This document shows positions 29,339 through 61,430 of a stretch of DNA of 64,000 nt, piece by piece. The translations under genes and the position numbers were made by a program. The notes under the pieces are model-generated. The model worked only from the letters and a program-made list of their open reading frames with translations. It did not search any database and was not told the origin of the DNA. Position 1 is the first letter of the stretch, and every line of letters begins with the position of its first letter. The DNA lies in assembly GCF_037975245.1 (NCBI RefSeq), contig NC_092570.1:13466501-13530500 (forward strand), read 5' to 3'. This stretch comes from Apostichopus japonicus (taxonomy: Eukaryota > Echinodermata > Holothuroidea > Aspidochirotida > Stichopodidae).

Positions 29339-31600
29339 CGTAACCCCAGCATCTATTGGCTGTCTGTTTGATAGATTAACGGGTCCGTACACCAGTTTTC
29401 GTGTGAGCGATTTCTCACACACATTATATGCCGACAGCAGCAGAAACTAGTTTAATTTTGAGTTGAACGCTATATCTGCAGTAGATAACACTAACCGTAC
29501 TTACAAACAAATATTTGTTTCCTATATACAAAGGTTTGAAAGGAACCTTTTATTTACGGGAGAAACATTTCACAATATCATCAAAAACTTTTTTATTGAT
29601 GTTGCATCTCACAATTGTTGATCGTAGATGAGTCTGATGAGCAAACTGTTAAAAGTTGAATATCCTTTTTGGGCCCACACTTGTTAATTATACCTTCATA
29701 AGAGGAAAGATAAGTTTCATCCACTTGTGAGGTGACATACGTGACTAATTTGACACAGTGGAATCGACAAGCATATTAAAGAAGTGTGACTCAACAGATG
29801 TCGTTACTTTGTTTGTAATTATCTCATAAAAGTTAAATCGAACGCCTATATGTGCTTTAAAGCGATATTCCTCAGTTACATATATATTGTTGGAACTCTT
29901 TATCTCAATATCTTTGTCACTCCAACTCAAGAGATGGTTCTTTGGTTGTCATCTAGTTTGACCATCTAGTCATCTAGTTGTCATCTAGTTTGACCATCTA
30001 GTCATCTAGTTGCCATCTATAGTTTAACATGGTAATACCCTGGAGTTTATTTTCCAGGGAGGGCATCTGTGATGTCATCATATTGAAGCTGTTCTCCGGT
30101 AGCTTTAATTTCCTGTATTACTACTTTCTTGTTGATTTATCATTAAAACGTGATACATCTGGAATATTTGGGGGATAGTGTTCACTTTACTCAATGCATA
30201 TGTAGAACTTTAGAACATTTAGAATTTTTTATTAGAAAATGTTGCTTTCCCACTTGGATAAATAATAACATAATTGGCAGCTCACTTGCCTTGATGACAT
30301 CATTCATTCTATATCATATTATGCACCATTTGACCTATAAAAGTGCATAAATTTCCAGTACTTTTTTTGTAAGCAATTATATCGTTCAGCCATTAGTAAA
30401 ATCCTGTAAGGAAGAGAGTTCTATTTTGAAGGGGATATTAAGTGTGCAAGCTGTTGTGTTTGCAGTGAAGGTAATTGTGTTCGACACTGTTAGTTCACGG
30501 AGCTAATATATATATATATAGGGATGTGCCCAGGATTTCCTGAGTGCCGAGTATACTGATTGCCGTCCTGGGGGAGGGGTCTAAGGGGGAGGGGGTGTCC
30601 ACCCTCCTTTGAGAAATTTTTCGATTTTTGAAGGTGCTCAGATGCCAAATGCTGGCACTTGTGTAGCTTTTTAAGCACATACACATACACTAGTTTTGCT
30701 AACGATTGACATTTTATTTTAGTGAAATATATTACGTACCTGGTAAAAGTTATTAGTTGGTTTCAAGATATTTTAAGGGACCGATTGAGAGCCGTTAGGA
30801 ATTTTTCTCGCATGCGTAACTGATGCATTATTAGTCTGTATAATTTTGGCATAGGCTAGGCCCAATTTATGTTGAATATATTGTTAGGAATGTCGGGATT
30901 TAAGATGAAAATAGTGCTGGGCGGGATGCACGATTTTTAAGGGGGGGGGGGCGTGATGATGTAGATACGACCTGACTTCCACTTTTCGTAACTCTGAGCC
31001 AATTCGTTACATAATGTAAGACAACACACTGGTTACTTGAACAGATTTGTGATACCATGGCACTTGCACAAGTAAAGCATAACAAATAAAGCATTTATAC
31101 GAGTACACATTCTATAAAAACAATTAGAAACAAGAAAGACGATCAAACCATATCGCGACTGTTTATTCACTTATTTACGCTTTCTCGTTACTCAAAGGCC
31201 CTTATCGAAGCAAACACGTTTATTTTAGTATTATTTAAATAGTCCAGTTATCACTCACGACAAAGATAAATATTTTGAGACTTTCGAGCAAGTCAACCAG
31301 AACGGCTTCCTAACACATGTTTTATATACTTTTCATGTTTAATCGTTTCATTACTTCTCTCTCCATCCATCTCTCTCCCTCCACCTATCTCTCTCTGCCT
31401 CTCTCTATCTTCCTTAATTAGAAACACAGACGGAAAACATTTTTTTTCTTAGTTCAGATCAAGTTAGTGTTCTACTAGTGTTTGAAACTAAAGGATGACT
31501 TTAGACAGTATGCCAGTCTTATAACAGTCAAAGTAAAACCGGAAAGAAAGAAATATATTGAGATTATAGTAATCTTTAGATTGCTATTCTTGTTTTCAAG
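29336..31600. other. intergenic DNA, no gene recognised
   Basis: Short domain-free frames only. The stretch 30545-30615 (GCCGTCCTGGGGGAGG then GTCTAAGGG) resembles 59723-59750, which suggests a dispersed repeat. A CTCTCTCC-rich run lies at 31355-31410. Confidence 0.5.
29945..30020 (+). repeat. 32-bp tandem duplication
   Basis: GTTGTCATCTAGTTTGACCA plus TCTAGTCATCTA occurs twice in tandem, followed by a partial third copy (GTTGCCATCT). Confidence 0.82.
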
Positions 31601-31602
31601 AT

Positions 31603-32284
31603 ATCTATCCATCGATCCATCGATCCATCGATCCATCGATCCATCGATCCATCGATCCATCGATCCATCGATCCATCGATCCATCGATCCATCGATCCAT
31701 CCATCCATCCATCCATCCATCCATCCATCCATCCATCCATCCATCCATCCATCCATCCATCCATCCATCCATCCATCCATCCATCCATCCATCCATCCAT
31801 CCATCCATCCATCCATCCATCCATCCATCCATCCATCCATCCATCCATCCATCCATCCATCCATCCATCCATCCATCCATCCATCCATCCATCCATCCAT
31901 CCATCCATCCATCCATCCATCCATCCATCCATCCATCCATCCATCCATCCATCCATCCATCCATCCATCCATCCATCCATCCATCCATCCATCCATCCAT
32001 CCATCCATCCATCCATCCATCCATCCATCCATCCATCCATCCATCCATCCATCCATCCATCCATCCATCCATCCATCCATCCATCCATCCATCCATCCAT
32101 CCATCCATCCATCCATCCATCCATCCATCCATCCATCCATCCATCCATCCATCCATCCATCCATCCATCCATCCATCCATCCATCCATCCATCCATCCAT
32201 CCATCCATCCATCCATCCATCCATCCATCCATCCATCCATCCATCCATCCATCCATCCATCCATCCATCCATCCATCCATCCAT
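31603..32284. repeat. (CCATCGAT)n to (CCAT)n satellite tract, about 680 bp
   Basis: It begins as about ten copies of the octamer CCATCGAT, then becomes pure CCAT for about 590 bp, and ends in CTAT/CTGT variants. The open frames on both strands (Met-Asp-Gly-Trp and His-Pro-Ser-Ile repeats) arise because a 4-bp unit never makes a stop in these frames. They are not genes. Confidence 0.97.
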
Positions 32285-32321
32285 CTATCTATCTGTCTAT
32301 CTATCTTTCTGTCTGTCTGTC

Positions 32322-32345
32322 TATATACATGTTTAATTTATATTA

Positions 32346-32436
<91 letters not shown>

Positions 32437-32450
32437 TAAACATGTATATA
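32322..32450. repeat. (TA)n bracketed by 20-bp perfect inverted repeats
   Basis: TATATACATGTTTAATTTAT (32322-32341) is the exact reverse complement of 32431-32450. Between them lie about 80 bp of TA (32350-32432). The whole could extrude as a long cruciform. Confidence 0.9.
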
Positions 32451-34332
32451 CAAGTATATAGAAGTCCAAGGGTAGTCGCCTGACAAGAGTAGAGTTAGAC
32501 GAACGTAGCAAATACATCCAGGTGCGTTGATTTCAGAAGGTCAAAGGGTAGCATTACCTTTTACTCGCCCATCAGAATTTCTGAAATACACGGCTTTTGC
32601 ACTAATTTGTCCGACTATAACTAATTTTTCGCGAGCCTTAGAGAAAGGTTCTCCAGGTGTAGGAGAAGAGTACTCCTAATTGGATTATTGACAAGCCTCG
32701 CATCGCATTATTCGAAAGTTTTTTATATTATATTTAATATTTAAATGTTTTAGTATCTATATTCCATTTCAATGAGACTTGTGACATACTTCACTGACAC
32801 AACACTATTATGAGCACATGCATGGCTGCGTTCTTAATGTACATCATTCGCGTATAAAACTTGTTACTTTTTTTAGACACAGGGAGAGAAGAAACCGAAG
32901 AAAGAGCCGATGCAAGAAAACTAAATAAATTGATACACTCTATATCCCATTATCCGCGTGGATGCTTCGTTACGTGTCGAAATAAGTATTGTTCGGAGAA
33001 TTAAGGCCTTACACTTATACGAATTACGAAATTTGATATTTGGTGTCCTCGATAAACATAAAATGATAGCAATTGGTTATATAATCCACAATGTTTACAC
33101 GAAATTCTTTTTAGCAAAAACAAACCATTGATTTCGAAAATATAAATAAATAAAATAGTTTGTTACAGAACTGTACTGTAATTAACAAACTTAATGATCT
33201 ACTGTGACACAATGGTAAAAAAAAATGTTTGAAGGATTTTACTACAACCATGTCTCCAAAATTTGTCAGAAGACTGAACCAATTCTCTTGTAGGGGAGTG
33301 GATGGGTGGTGGAAAGTATGGGGGGGGGGGGTCCAGTGTATTCTTCGGCTGTACCATCGGTCAGCTGATGCTAAGAGAAACAAGGCCTTTTGTGAGTATA
33401 TGTGAGTATATGTGAGTATATGAGTAAATGCGTATATGTGTATATACGTATATGAGTATATGTGTGTATATCCAATGGGATTATCGGATTATAAGAGACA
33501 CGTTGATATTACAGAACAATATAATATATATAAAAAGATAAGCAAAACCTGCTAGAACATAGATAATTCATGCATTTATAAAATAAAATCGACATGCCTA
33601 ACGCAATAACAAAAGTAATATACTCATGTTACATATATATACTTCAGATGCAGGCAAATGTGTACAAACCTGTGCGTTCTCAGAAATTTAAATTTACATA
33701 ACCAAAAAAAAAGGGGGAGGGGAAGAGACAACACAACGGAAAATGTTTAAGTCCGCGACACGTTTGACTAAACGAATCCAAAATGAGCGATTGTTCCAGA
33801 TGAAATCAATGGCTGGTTGAAGATTGTATGTAAATTGCACATTCTGAACGAAAAAGCTAGGTGATGGATCGATATTCAACTTCCAGGCCTGTGCAATGTG
33901 CAGATATGCATTTAGCAATATATTGGTACACATGCATGTGCTCCCTATTCGCTACATGCGAAGGACCAGCTATATATATCAATTTAGCTGGAACATTTTA
34001 CTTTCGCCAAATTGAAACAAGACTGTGGCATTCAACAATGAAAAAAAGTAAATGCCTGCCATGTATCACACAAGTTTCTTATTCTTTTTCATTACTAATA
34101 CTACAAACAAAACTCTTTCTTCTAAGACTCAAGCAAGTATCTCTTTAAGAGACAGGTGGGGCTCTTGTCGCCATTTTAGCCAAAGGGCTTAGCTGTCACA
34201 GTTAATCAAATTGGACTGCAGCTAAACCAAAATGTTGGCTTGTAAAATTCGATTTGAGAATTACGAATTTACGTTTTGCGAGCTCAGTATAGGTTACGGG
34301 GTGACGCGACGGTCTTTACGTACATTAGGACT
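32451..34332. other. intergenic DNA, nothing recognised
   Basis: No gene. A short GTATATGTGA repeat lies at 33393-33470 and a G run at 33320. Confidence 0.5.
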
Positions 34333-34488
34333 ATGTACGGCTTTGTATAACTGTTATTGAGGGCGTATTATACCCAAGTGTATTGATTGTACAGAGTGCA
34401 ACAGAGTGACAATTCACACAGAATACGCCATCAATAAACAGTTACACAAAGCCAATGTATACGCTTTAACACACCAGTAGAATCACTG

Positions 34489-34542
34489 TGGTCGAGTGGT
34501 ACGGACTTCGGTTCGTGACACGAAGATCCGGGGTTCGATTCC
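34489..34542 (+). promoter_or_regulatory. tRNA-like internal Pol III promoter, copy 1
   Basis: A box TGGTCGAGTGG (34489-34499) and B box GGTTCGATTCC (34532-34542) match the eukaryotic tRNA gene consensus, with a CTTCG/CGAAG arm between them. The acceptor stem is not kept, so this is a tRNA-derived promoter, not a tRNA gene. Confidence 0.75.
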
Positions 34543-34593
34543 TACCTTCGCCTGATGAGTCCCAAAAGGACGAAACCGGTCGTGAAGTGGAAT
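34538..34593 (+). ncRNA. type I hammerhead ribozyme, copy 1
   Basis: Core CTGATGA (34552-34558) and GAAA (34572-34575). Stem II is GTCC/GGAC around a CAAAA loop. Stem I is CTTCGC/GTGAAG (34546-34551 with 34582-34587), extended across an internal loop by ATTCC/GGAAT (34538-34542 with 34589-34593). Stem III is the self-complementary ACCGGT (34575-34580), and the predicted cut is after C34581. Without a loop, stem III points to a dimeric mode. The ATTCC strand is also the end of Pol III box B. Confidence 0.87.
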
Positions 34594-34829
34594 TTTTCTG
34601 GTGTGTTATTCTTTATTGAATTACTATATATCTGTCATACCACTTGCTACACATTCAATTCTTATTTACGCTCGCTTGGCTTGCATAAAGAGTGGTTATT
34701 CTGTGTAAAATTGTCAGATTTAAAGCGCCAGGGGTGCATTCTGTACAATCATAACACTTGGGTAATACGCCCTTAATGACAGTTATTCAAAGCCAATTTA
34801 TACGCTTTAACACACCAGTAGAATCACTG

Positions 34830-34883
34830 TGGTCGAGTGGTACGGACTTCGGTTCGTGACACGAAGATCCGGGGTTCGATTCC
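34830..34883 (+). promoter_or_regulatory. tRNA-like internal Pol III promoter, copy 2
   Basis: Identical A and B boxes 341 bp downstream of copy 1. Confidence 0.75.
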
Positions 34884-34934
34884 TACCTTCGCCTGATGAG
34901 TCCCAAAAGGACGAAACCGGTCGTGAAGTGGAAT
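34879..34934 (+). ncRNA. type I hammerhead ribozyme, copy 2
   Basis: Identical to copy 1 at all core and stem positions, with the predicted cut after C34922. Two intact copies in direct repeat would release a 341-nt RNA from a longer transcript. Confidence 0.87.
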
Positions 34935-34974
34935 TTTTCTGGTGTGTTATTCTTTATTTATTTACTACATGAAA

Positions 34975-35090
34975 CGCAAATATAACGCAAATAGAATACA
35001 ATATATTATCATTATATATACATATCTATCTTAATATGTTTAAATATGTTTATATATATATGTATATATATATATACATATATATAATTT
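34975..35090 (+). repeat. dispersed AT-rich block shared with 42137-42225
   Basis: AACGCAAATATA and TATATACATATCTATCT occur in the same order in both places, ending in ATACATATATATA. Both blocks adjoin the retrozyme-like element, but with the element on opposite sides and in opposite orientation. Confidence 0.65.
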
Positions 35091-36900
35091 CGACAGAATT
35101 ATAGGTCCAGCTGGAGTTTCGTCTTTCTTGGTCTCCATTTTTATGGCCTTAAGTTAACAGACAGCTCTATTATATCGCTCTTGTCTAGTTCGCGAATAAT
35201 GACAAGCTGCAGTCTCTGACTGCTGATCATAACGGTACTGTGAGAACATCATTAGCAGTACATACCATTTGATTATTAACTATTAGAGCTATTTTGAAAC
35301 ATATTTTCTAAGTTTCAAATCAACCGTATCCTTTTGCAGCGCATTAACATGTGTTTTCTGAGGCACCTAGTTAATTCGACCAAACCGCACAAGTGTTACC
35401 TTGTTAACGAGTCGATCACCAGCGCGCTCTGTAGAAACGATATAGCGCCCTCGTCAGAATGTTTTTTCATATGAATATTCTGCACAGAAGGCGAGGCATC
35501 AAAGAGCTTTGGCAAATTCTTAAAACATATTTTTGTTGCAATACGTTTGTTCATCCTTCATAAATGTTATTAATGTTAGCAGTTTTGTCTGTAGTGTACA
35601 CATAAACGTATACTATATCTAAAATATGAAATATTTACTGAAAATACGGTATTAAATGAAACTTTCGGTGTTATTTTATAGAATACAAATAAAACCCGAA
35701 AGGAATAAACCAGCACACTATAGATTTACCAATTTTTTGTTTGTCCTTACAACAATACTGTTCGTGACGTTTCAACAAACAACTACGTACGGAAGCGCAG
35801 AGGGTACTTAAAATGACGACTTGAATAACATACATGTATAACGGTAACACGCTGTTCATTGCTAACGTTTTTCACGGTAACATTATAAACAAATGCTATG
35901 TTCAGACTTTCCACATTCTGTCAGTGTGGAATGAGGAGTGCAAAATAGTGCTCTTTATTAGACTTCACCGTTTTACCACGGTAACTGTATTCCGCAATAC
36001 GCAGAATGTTTAAACTTTTTTAACCATGTGCGTAGGTTGTCAATCCGATGTCCCACCTATGCTGCCCTAAACGATCATGAAAATATTCTCGGTATCAATC
36101 GAGCGGTAGTATTTCTTGGTACGATGTATTCCTGCGCGCACTATATGTAATAAGGGGTAAGCCTCCGTGAAAGCGCATGCGCATGTGCAAACTTAATGAG
36201 CAATAATAATACGCTAAAACGCCTCATAATCCATGACGGTATTCCCCGTTGGACAGAATAAGACCCAAATGGCCTGCACTACAGAGTTATCTCGTTGGGG
36301 ATGATTCCCGTTTACGACCCGTAGCCAGGCAAGGGAACAGAGGCCCTGCCTCCCCCCCCCTCAGAAATTACTGCCCCTCCTCCCCCCCCCTAATCTTTGC
36401 CATACTGTATGTACAAAAACTTCACAAGTAACAGGACACGAGTATTGCTCCCCGCCTTAAATTGTCCATACAACCCTCACCCCCCCCCCCCCTCCTTCAA
36501 GCTCAGAAATCATATTCAGGGACCTGCACCTAGTAACTCATCTCTCTCGTTGAGGCTACCGTTGGTCACCACTCAGATGCCAGAATATCTCGTACAGACT
36601 CCAGTATCTCTAACATCCAGATTAAAACACCATTTCCATTACTCAGAGACAGAAAGAGGACAAGGAAAAGATATTCGATCACGATATCCACATTTCTTTA
36701 CATTTTTTTTGTCATATTGTCTCTCTTTTCAACGCCATGACGTCATGAACACGTCACGGAGACTGCATTTATTGACTTAAATTGTAAATGTCCCAAAAAT
36801 ACGATATTTTGAGAGTCAAATGAAGATAAGAAGAACAGATGTCGCTATCCCGCTAAAAACCTCCCCCTTTTTCTTTTTTTTTTGGAATTTGAGTAATTTT
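35091..36900. other. intergenic DNA 3' of the sugar transporter, no gene recognised
   Basis: C-rich runs occur near 36350-36390 and 36480-36493. The plus-strand frame at 36397-36780 has no domain features and runs through a C homopolymer. Confidence 0.5.
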
Positions 36901-36910
36901 TATGGTACAT

Positions 36911-36916
36911 TTTATT
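36911..36916 (-). promoter_or_regulatory. polyadenylation signal AATAAA of the SLC2A-like gene
   Basis: The plus strand reads TTTATT, so the transcript carries AATAAA 35 bases after the stop codon of the last coding exon. Confidence 0.65.
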
Positions 36917-36950
36917 GAAAAAAATATCTTACAGTTTCTCTGCTTTATAA

Positions 36951-58228
<21,278 letters not shown>

Positions 58229-59017
58229 ATTCTCCCCCGTCAGATATTAATGAGCCACAGAAATAAAGATAATTCCATCTATTCACAGAGACTTTCTTAT
58301 GCCAAGTGGAACTTGTTTGAACCGGCTGGTAGATCCGTCCAGTATAAAGTCATATAGACTCTAGTACTATGTATCCCATTACTAGGACAATAGCCTTGCC
58401 AGTGTCGTCTGCTACCAGTTCAAGCTGTCAAATCAAGGAGGTATGCTGGTATATAGTATGGCGAAATACTGAGAGTTGATTGGCTGATGAGAATCCATTG
58501 TAGTTAGGCCGTTATGCAATCTGAGGTCAAACCCCGTTGCTACGTTGAGAATGACCAATCGTTGTTTAAAGCGACATTGACCCAATTGATGCAATATCTG
58601 GACAGTGAGTGGTGTAGAGATAGTTCCCTTTGTATGCTAAATATGAACAATTGTTTATTTGTTAAGGCAGAGGGCATGTAGTTCCGTAGTTACCGTAATA
58701 GTTACCAACGTTTTCGGTGACATATAGGAAATGATAGGCTTTCATATTGAAACCCGAGAGTTGACCTTTGTTAGTTTAAAATACATACTAGGACAACTGT
58801 AACTGTTACCGTGATGTTTACTAGAACTCCCTGTTCTTAATAAAACAGTTGGTATAGGGAAAGCGCGTATTTCTTCAAAATGGTATACGATGTCACTGTG
58901 ATGAATATATAGGCCTATACCACCCCTAACATAGTAATGGAGTTCTGTTTGCTCGACAAAATTGGATACACGATGCACGTATGTTTCAGTTTCAGTAAAA
59001 TATGTGTTAACCAGTAC
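58229..59017. other. region upstream of the SLC2A-like start codon
   Basis: Expected to hold the 5' UTR and promoter. I see no clear TATA box or confirmed upstream exon. Confidence 0.4.
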
Positions 59018-59411
59018 CAGTGGCGGAGCGTCCATACAGTCAGGGGGGCGGATGTCCCCCTGACTGACTCAAATGAACTGCTGGCGCCCTTTTCAGCTCT
59101 TTACTACTTTTTACTTATTCGCGATTATTGACTTTTTTATTGCGCTCTCAATTATCTATTGACATTTGTCACATTCTGTTGGTGTAATTTTCTGGCAAAA
59201 TGGCGATGACACCTATTTATTCTTCGTTTATCTGCAAATTAGCAAGGCCCGGAAAGGGTCATTTCCTGCGATTTAGGGAGTATCTTTACTCTAAAATGTT
59301 CTGTATCCTCCGCGCCTACCTGTGGTGGCGCTCCGCTTAGATAGTGTCGAAAGCGCCCCTACAGACCATTCTTGCCCCCCCCCCCGACCAATACCCCTAG
59401 CTCCGCCACTG
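59018..59411 (-). mobile_element. non-autonomous hAT-type MITE (394 bp), same family as 38888
   Basis: Ends CAGTGGCGGAGC and GCTCCGCCACTG, with the interior matching 38888-39273 in reverse. TTAACCA lies near both ends, but the duplication is imperfect. Confidence 0.85.
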
Positions 59412-60826
59412 TTAACCACTCACGGAAATTGAGTATAGTCGATCATCATATTTCTCACAAATTTGAGGCACGATTTGGGCGGTTTTTTGTGTGATATAAG
59501 CAACGTATATCCGTTAGGCCGAGGCTAGGCCCCACCCGATTCGGAATCCGTATTTGTATGATGCAGGATGCTAGAGACGGAAAACTCATTTTGCAAGGAT
59601 GAAATGGAGGTGGGTAGAGGGCAAAATAGGACGGAAAGCATTGACGTCACAAGGCATTTTAATCTGGTGAGGGGGGGGGGGGGCAGGGAGGGCACAGCAC
59701 AAACAATGTTTGTTTGTGAATGCCGTCCTGGGGAGGGGTCTAAGGGAAATTTTTGATTATTTAATGGCATTGAAGACTCGCCCCAAACCGCGTGCCGCCC
59801 TCTGAAAAAGTTAACTTTCCGTTGCTTGCAAGTGAATTTTTTTCTAGTCTCTTCAAAATGCAGATAGTGTTGAAACGTGATACCTTGTTTTCTTTTATCT
59901 GGACCTGAGATGTCCATCGCTGCTATGTACACTGTGTTTTGGCTATTGACCATAGCTGTATGTATTGAATGTACACTAGTGTCTAATTACCAACGGTAGC
60001 AAGCTGTGTGTGTATTTTCTGTTACACCTCATTTGAAACTAGGTCAGATTAACGGCATATTACGTTTCTTTTTGCGCGAGTCTTCACTCCCTTTAAGGGT
60101 CCTTAGATGCAATCTGGTGCCATATTTTCCAACTTGAACTAAAGTTAAGGTCAAGAATTTTCGGGCTTTGTCTGTCCGATATTTATGTATTAATTGAGGC
60201 GGAAAAAAGTTATACAAAAAATGGAAATTAACCCTTTTGATTTGATAATGTTTTTATATGAGAATGTTGAAAATTGAAATTCATGCAGGGTAGTAGTGAA
60301 GTTTAAGCACTGGCGATTCACGCCGGGGCCTCTGTGACCTTGTTAGTGAGAACACAACTGGTTATTGGTATTGTTCCTGCAAATTTTCAGTTAAGCGTTG
60401 TTATGATAGTCCGGAGATCAATCCCGCTATGACTATCTTTGTATGCATGTATACCTACGTGTGTTTGCTCGACTATTGAATCTATTTTAGGCATATATGT
60501 ATCTTGCACCCTTCCGTCGCGACCTATGGACAACTGCGTTGATGTATTCATTCGTATGTATACTGAATTTCAAATACCCTCAACTATCAACAACAACAAA
60601 CAAAGCCGTCACTGATAAATAGCTAAATCACTGTACAATAACAGTTTAGATGCTTAATGCAGTTATCATGGCTATGCTAATAAGGGCGAAGTGCATAGTT
60701 TTCTTCATAAGGAATTAATCTTGATCATTGATATATTTTTGAAAGTTCGGACAGATAATAACTCTGACAAGCCGAGGGGACCTTGATGATCGAATAACGC
60801 ATTTACTCACCACACACACACGCATG

Positions 60827-60827
<1 letters not shown>
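59412..60827. other. intergenic DNA with dispersed-repeat fragments
   Basis: GCCGTCCTGGGGAGGGGTC (about 59722) and GCATTGAAGACTCGCC (about 59767) recur elsewhere in the window. 60025-60095 matches 1078-1145. No gene recognised. Confidence 0.55.
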
Positions 60828-60878
<51 letters not shown>

Positions 60879-60960
60879 GATATATATATAGATATATGTA
60901 TAGATATATATATATAGATATATATATAAGTGAAAATCGTATATATATATATATATATAT
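60828..60960. repeat. (TA)n / TATAGA microsatellite
   Basis: TA with TATAGATATA variants. A GTGAAAATCGTA phrase inside recurs at 60964. Confidence 0.92.
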
Positions 60961-61085
60961 ATAAATGAAAATCGTAATGAGTTGGAAAATCAAGAACAGT
61001 GAAAAAACTTCCAGCCTCCACCGGGATTCGAACCCGGGCCTCCCGCTCTGTACGCGGACACCCTAACCAACTAGGCTATGGACGC
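60961..61085 (-). mobile_element. tRNA-derived SINE
   Basis: The tRNA-like head (61014-61085) is followed on minus by CTGGAAGTTTTTTCACTGTTC and a tail running into TA repeats. The length and order fit a short SINE. Confidence 0.55.
61014..61085 (-). tRNA. tRNA-like sequence, loop ACA, probably SINE head or tRNA pseudogene
   Basis: It folds as a cloverleaf: acceptor GCGTCCA/TGGAGGC with a G-G mismatch at pair 3, a D arm, an anticodon arm with loop GTACAGA, and a perfect T arm CCGGG-TTCGAAT-CCCGG. The anticodon would be ACA (Cys codon UGU), which is not used by normal eukaryotic tRNA genes. A working tRNA is unlikely. Confidence 0.45.
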
Positions 61086-61274
61086 TGATTGTATGTCCAG
61101 AGGTTCGAAACCGGTAAGGAAGGTCGTAATTCCACTGTAGGCGTTTGTCACCTGTATCGAACAATACTAGTTCTGTTTTTGGTGACATATTTTGCCTAAC
61201 TCTAGGGATCAAACATGATGCTAACCAACTCGAAATCATTTGTGATTCCTAAAGCCGGATCTCGAAAGAGATAC

Positions 61275-61276
<2 letters not shown>

Positions 61277-61331
<55 letters not shown>

Positions 61332-61430
61332 CCCTATATATATATAGGCCCTATATATAGGCCCTATATATATATAGGCCCTATATATATATAGGCCCTA
61401 TATATATATATATATAGGCCCTATATATAC
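61277..61430. repeat. (TA)n followed by TAGGCCCTATATA tandem repeat
   Basis: TA repeat to about 61330, then six or so TAGGCCCTATATATA units. Confidence 0.9.

Larger units (their letters stand above)
34333..34960 (+). mobile_element. retrozyme/SINE-like element: two tRNA-like plus hammerhead units, 341-bp period
   Basis: A module of tRNA-like A/B boxes followed by a hammerhead ribozyme occurs twice with an exact 341-bp offset (core CTGATGA at 34552 and 34893). The sequence between the two cleavage sites (34582-34922) would be a 341-nt monomer. Upstream of the first copy, 34333-34400 is an inverted copy of 34735-34797 and can fold on 34418-34447, giving a foldback start. Tandem hammerhead units fit animal retrozymes, and Pol III boxes plus a hammerhead recall the Schistosoma Sm-alpha family. 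No protein is encoded, so movement must be in trans. Confidence 0.78.

Noticed and set aside
31475-32336. Long Met-Asp-Gly-Trp and His-Pro-Ser-Ile repeat proteins
   Set aside because: Direct translation of a CCAT satellite in several frames on both strands.
34489-34542. Functional tRNA gene
   Set aside because: A and B boxes are good but the acceptor stem is missing. The 3' part is taken up by the hammerhead stem I.
36249-36780. Plus-strand frames downstream of the transporter as a gene
   Set aside because: They cross C homopolymers, have no domains and no good splice context.
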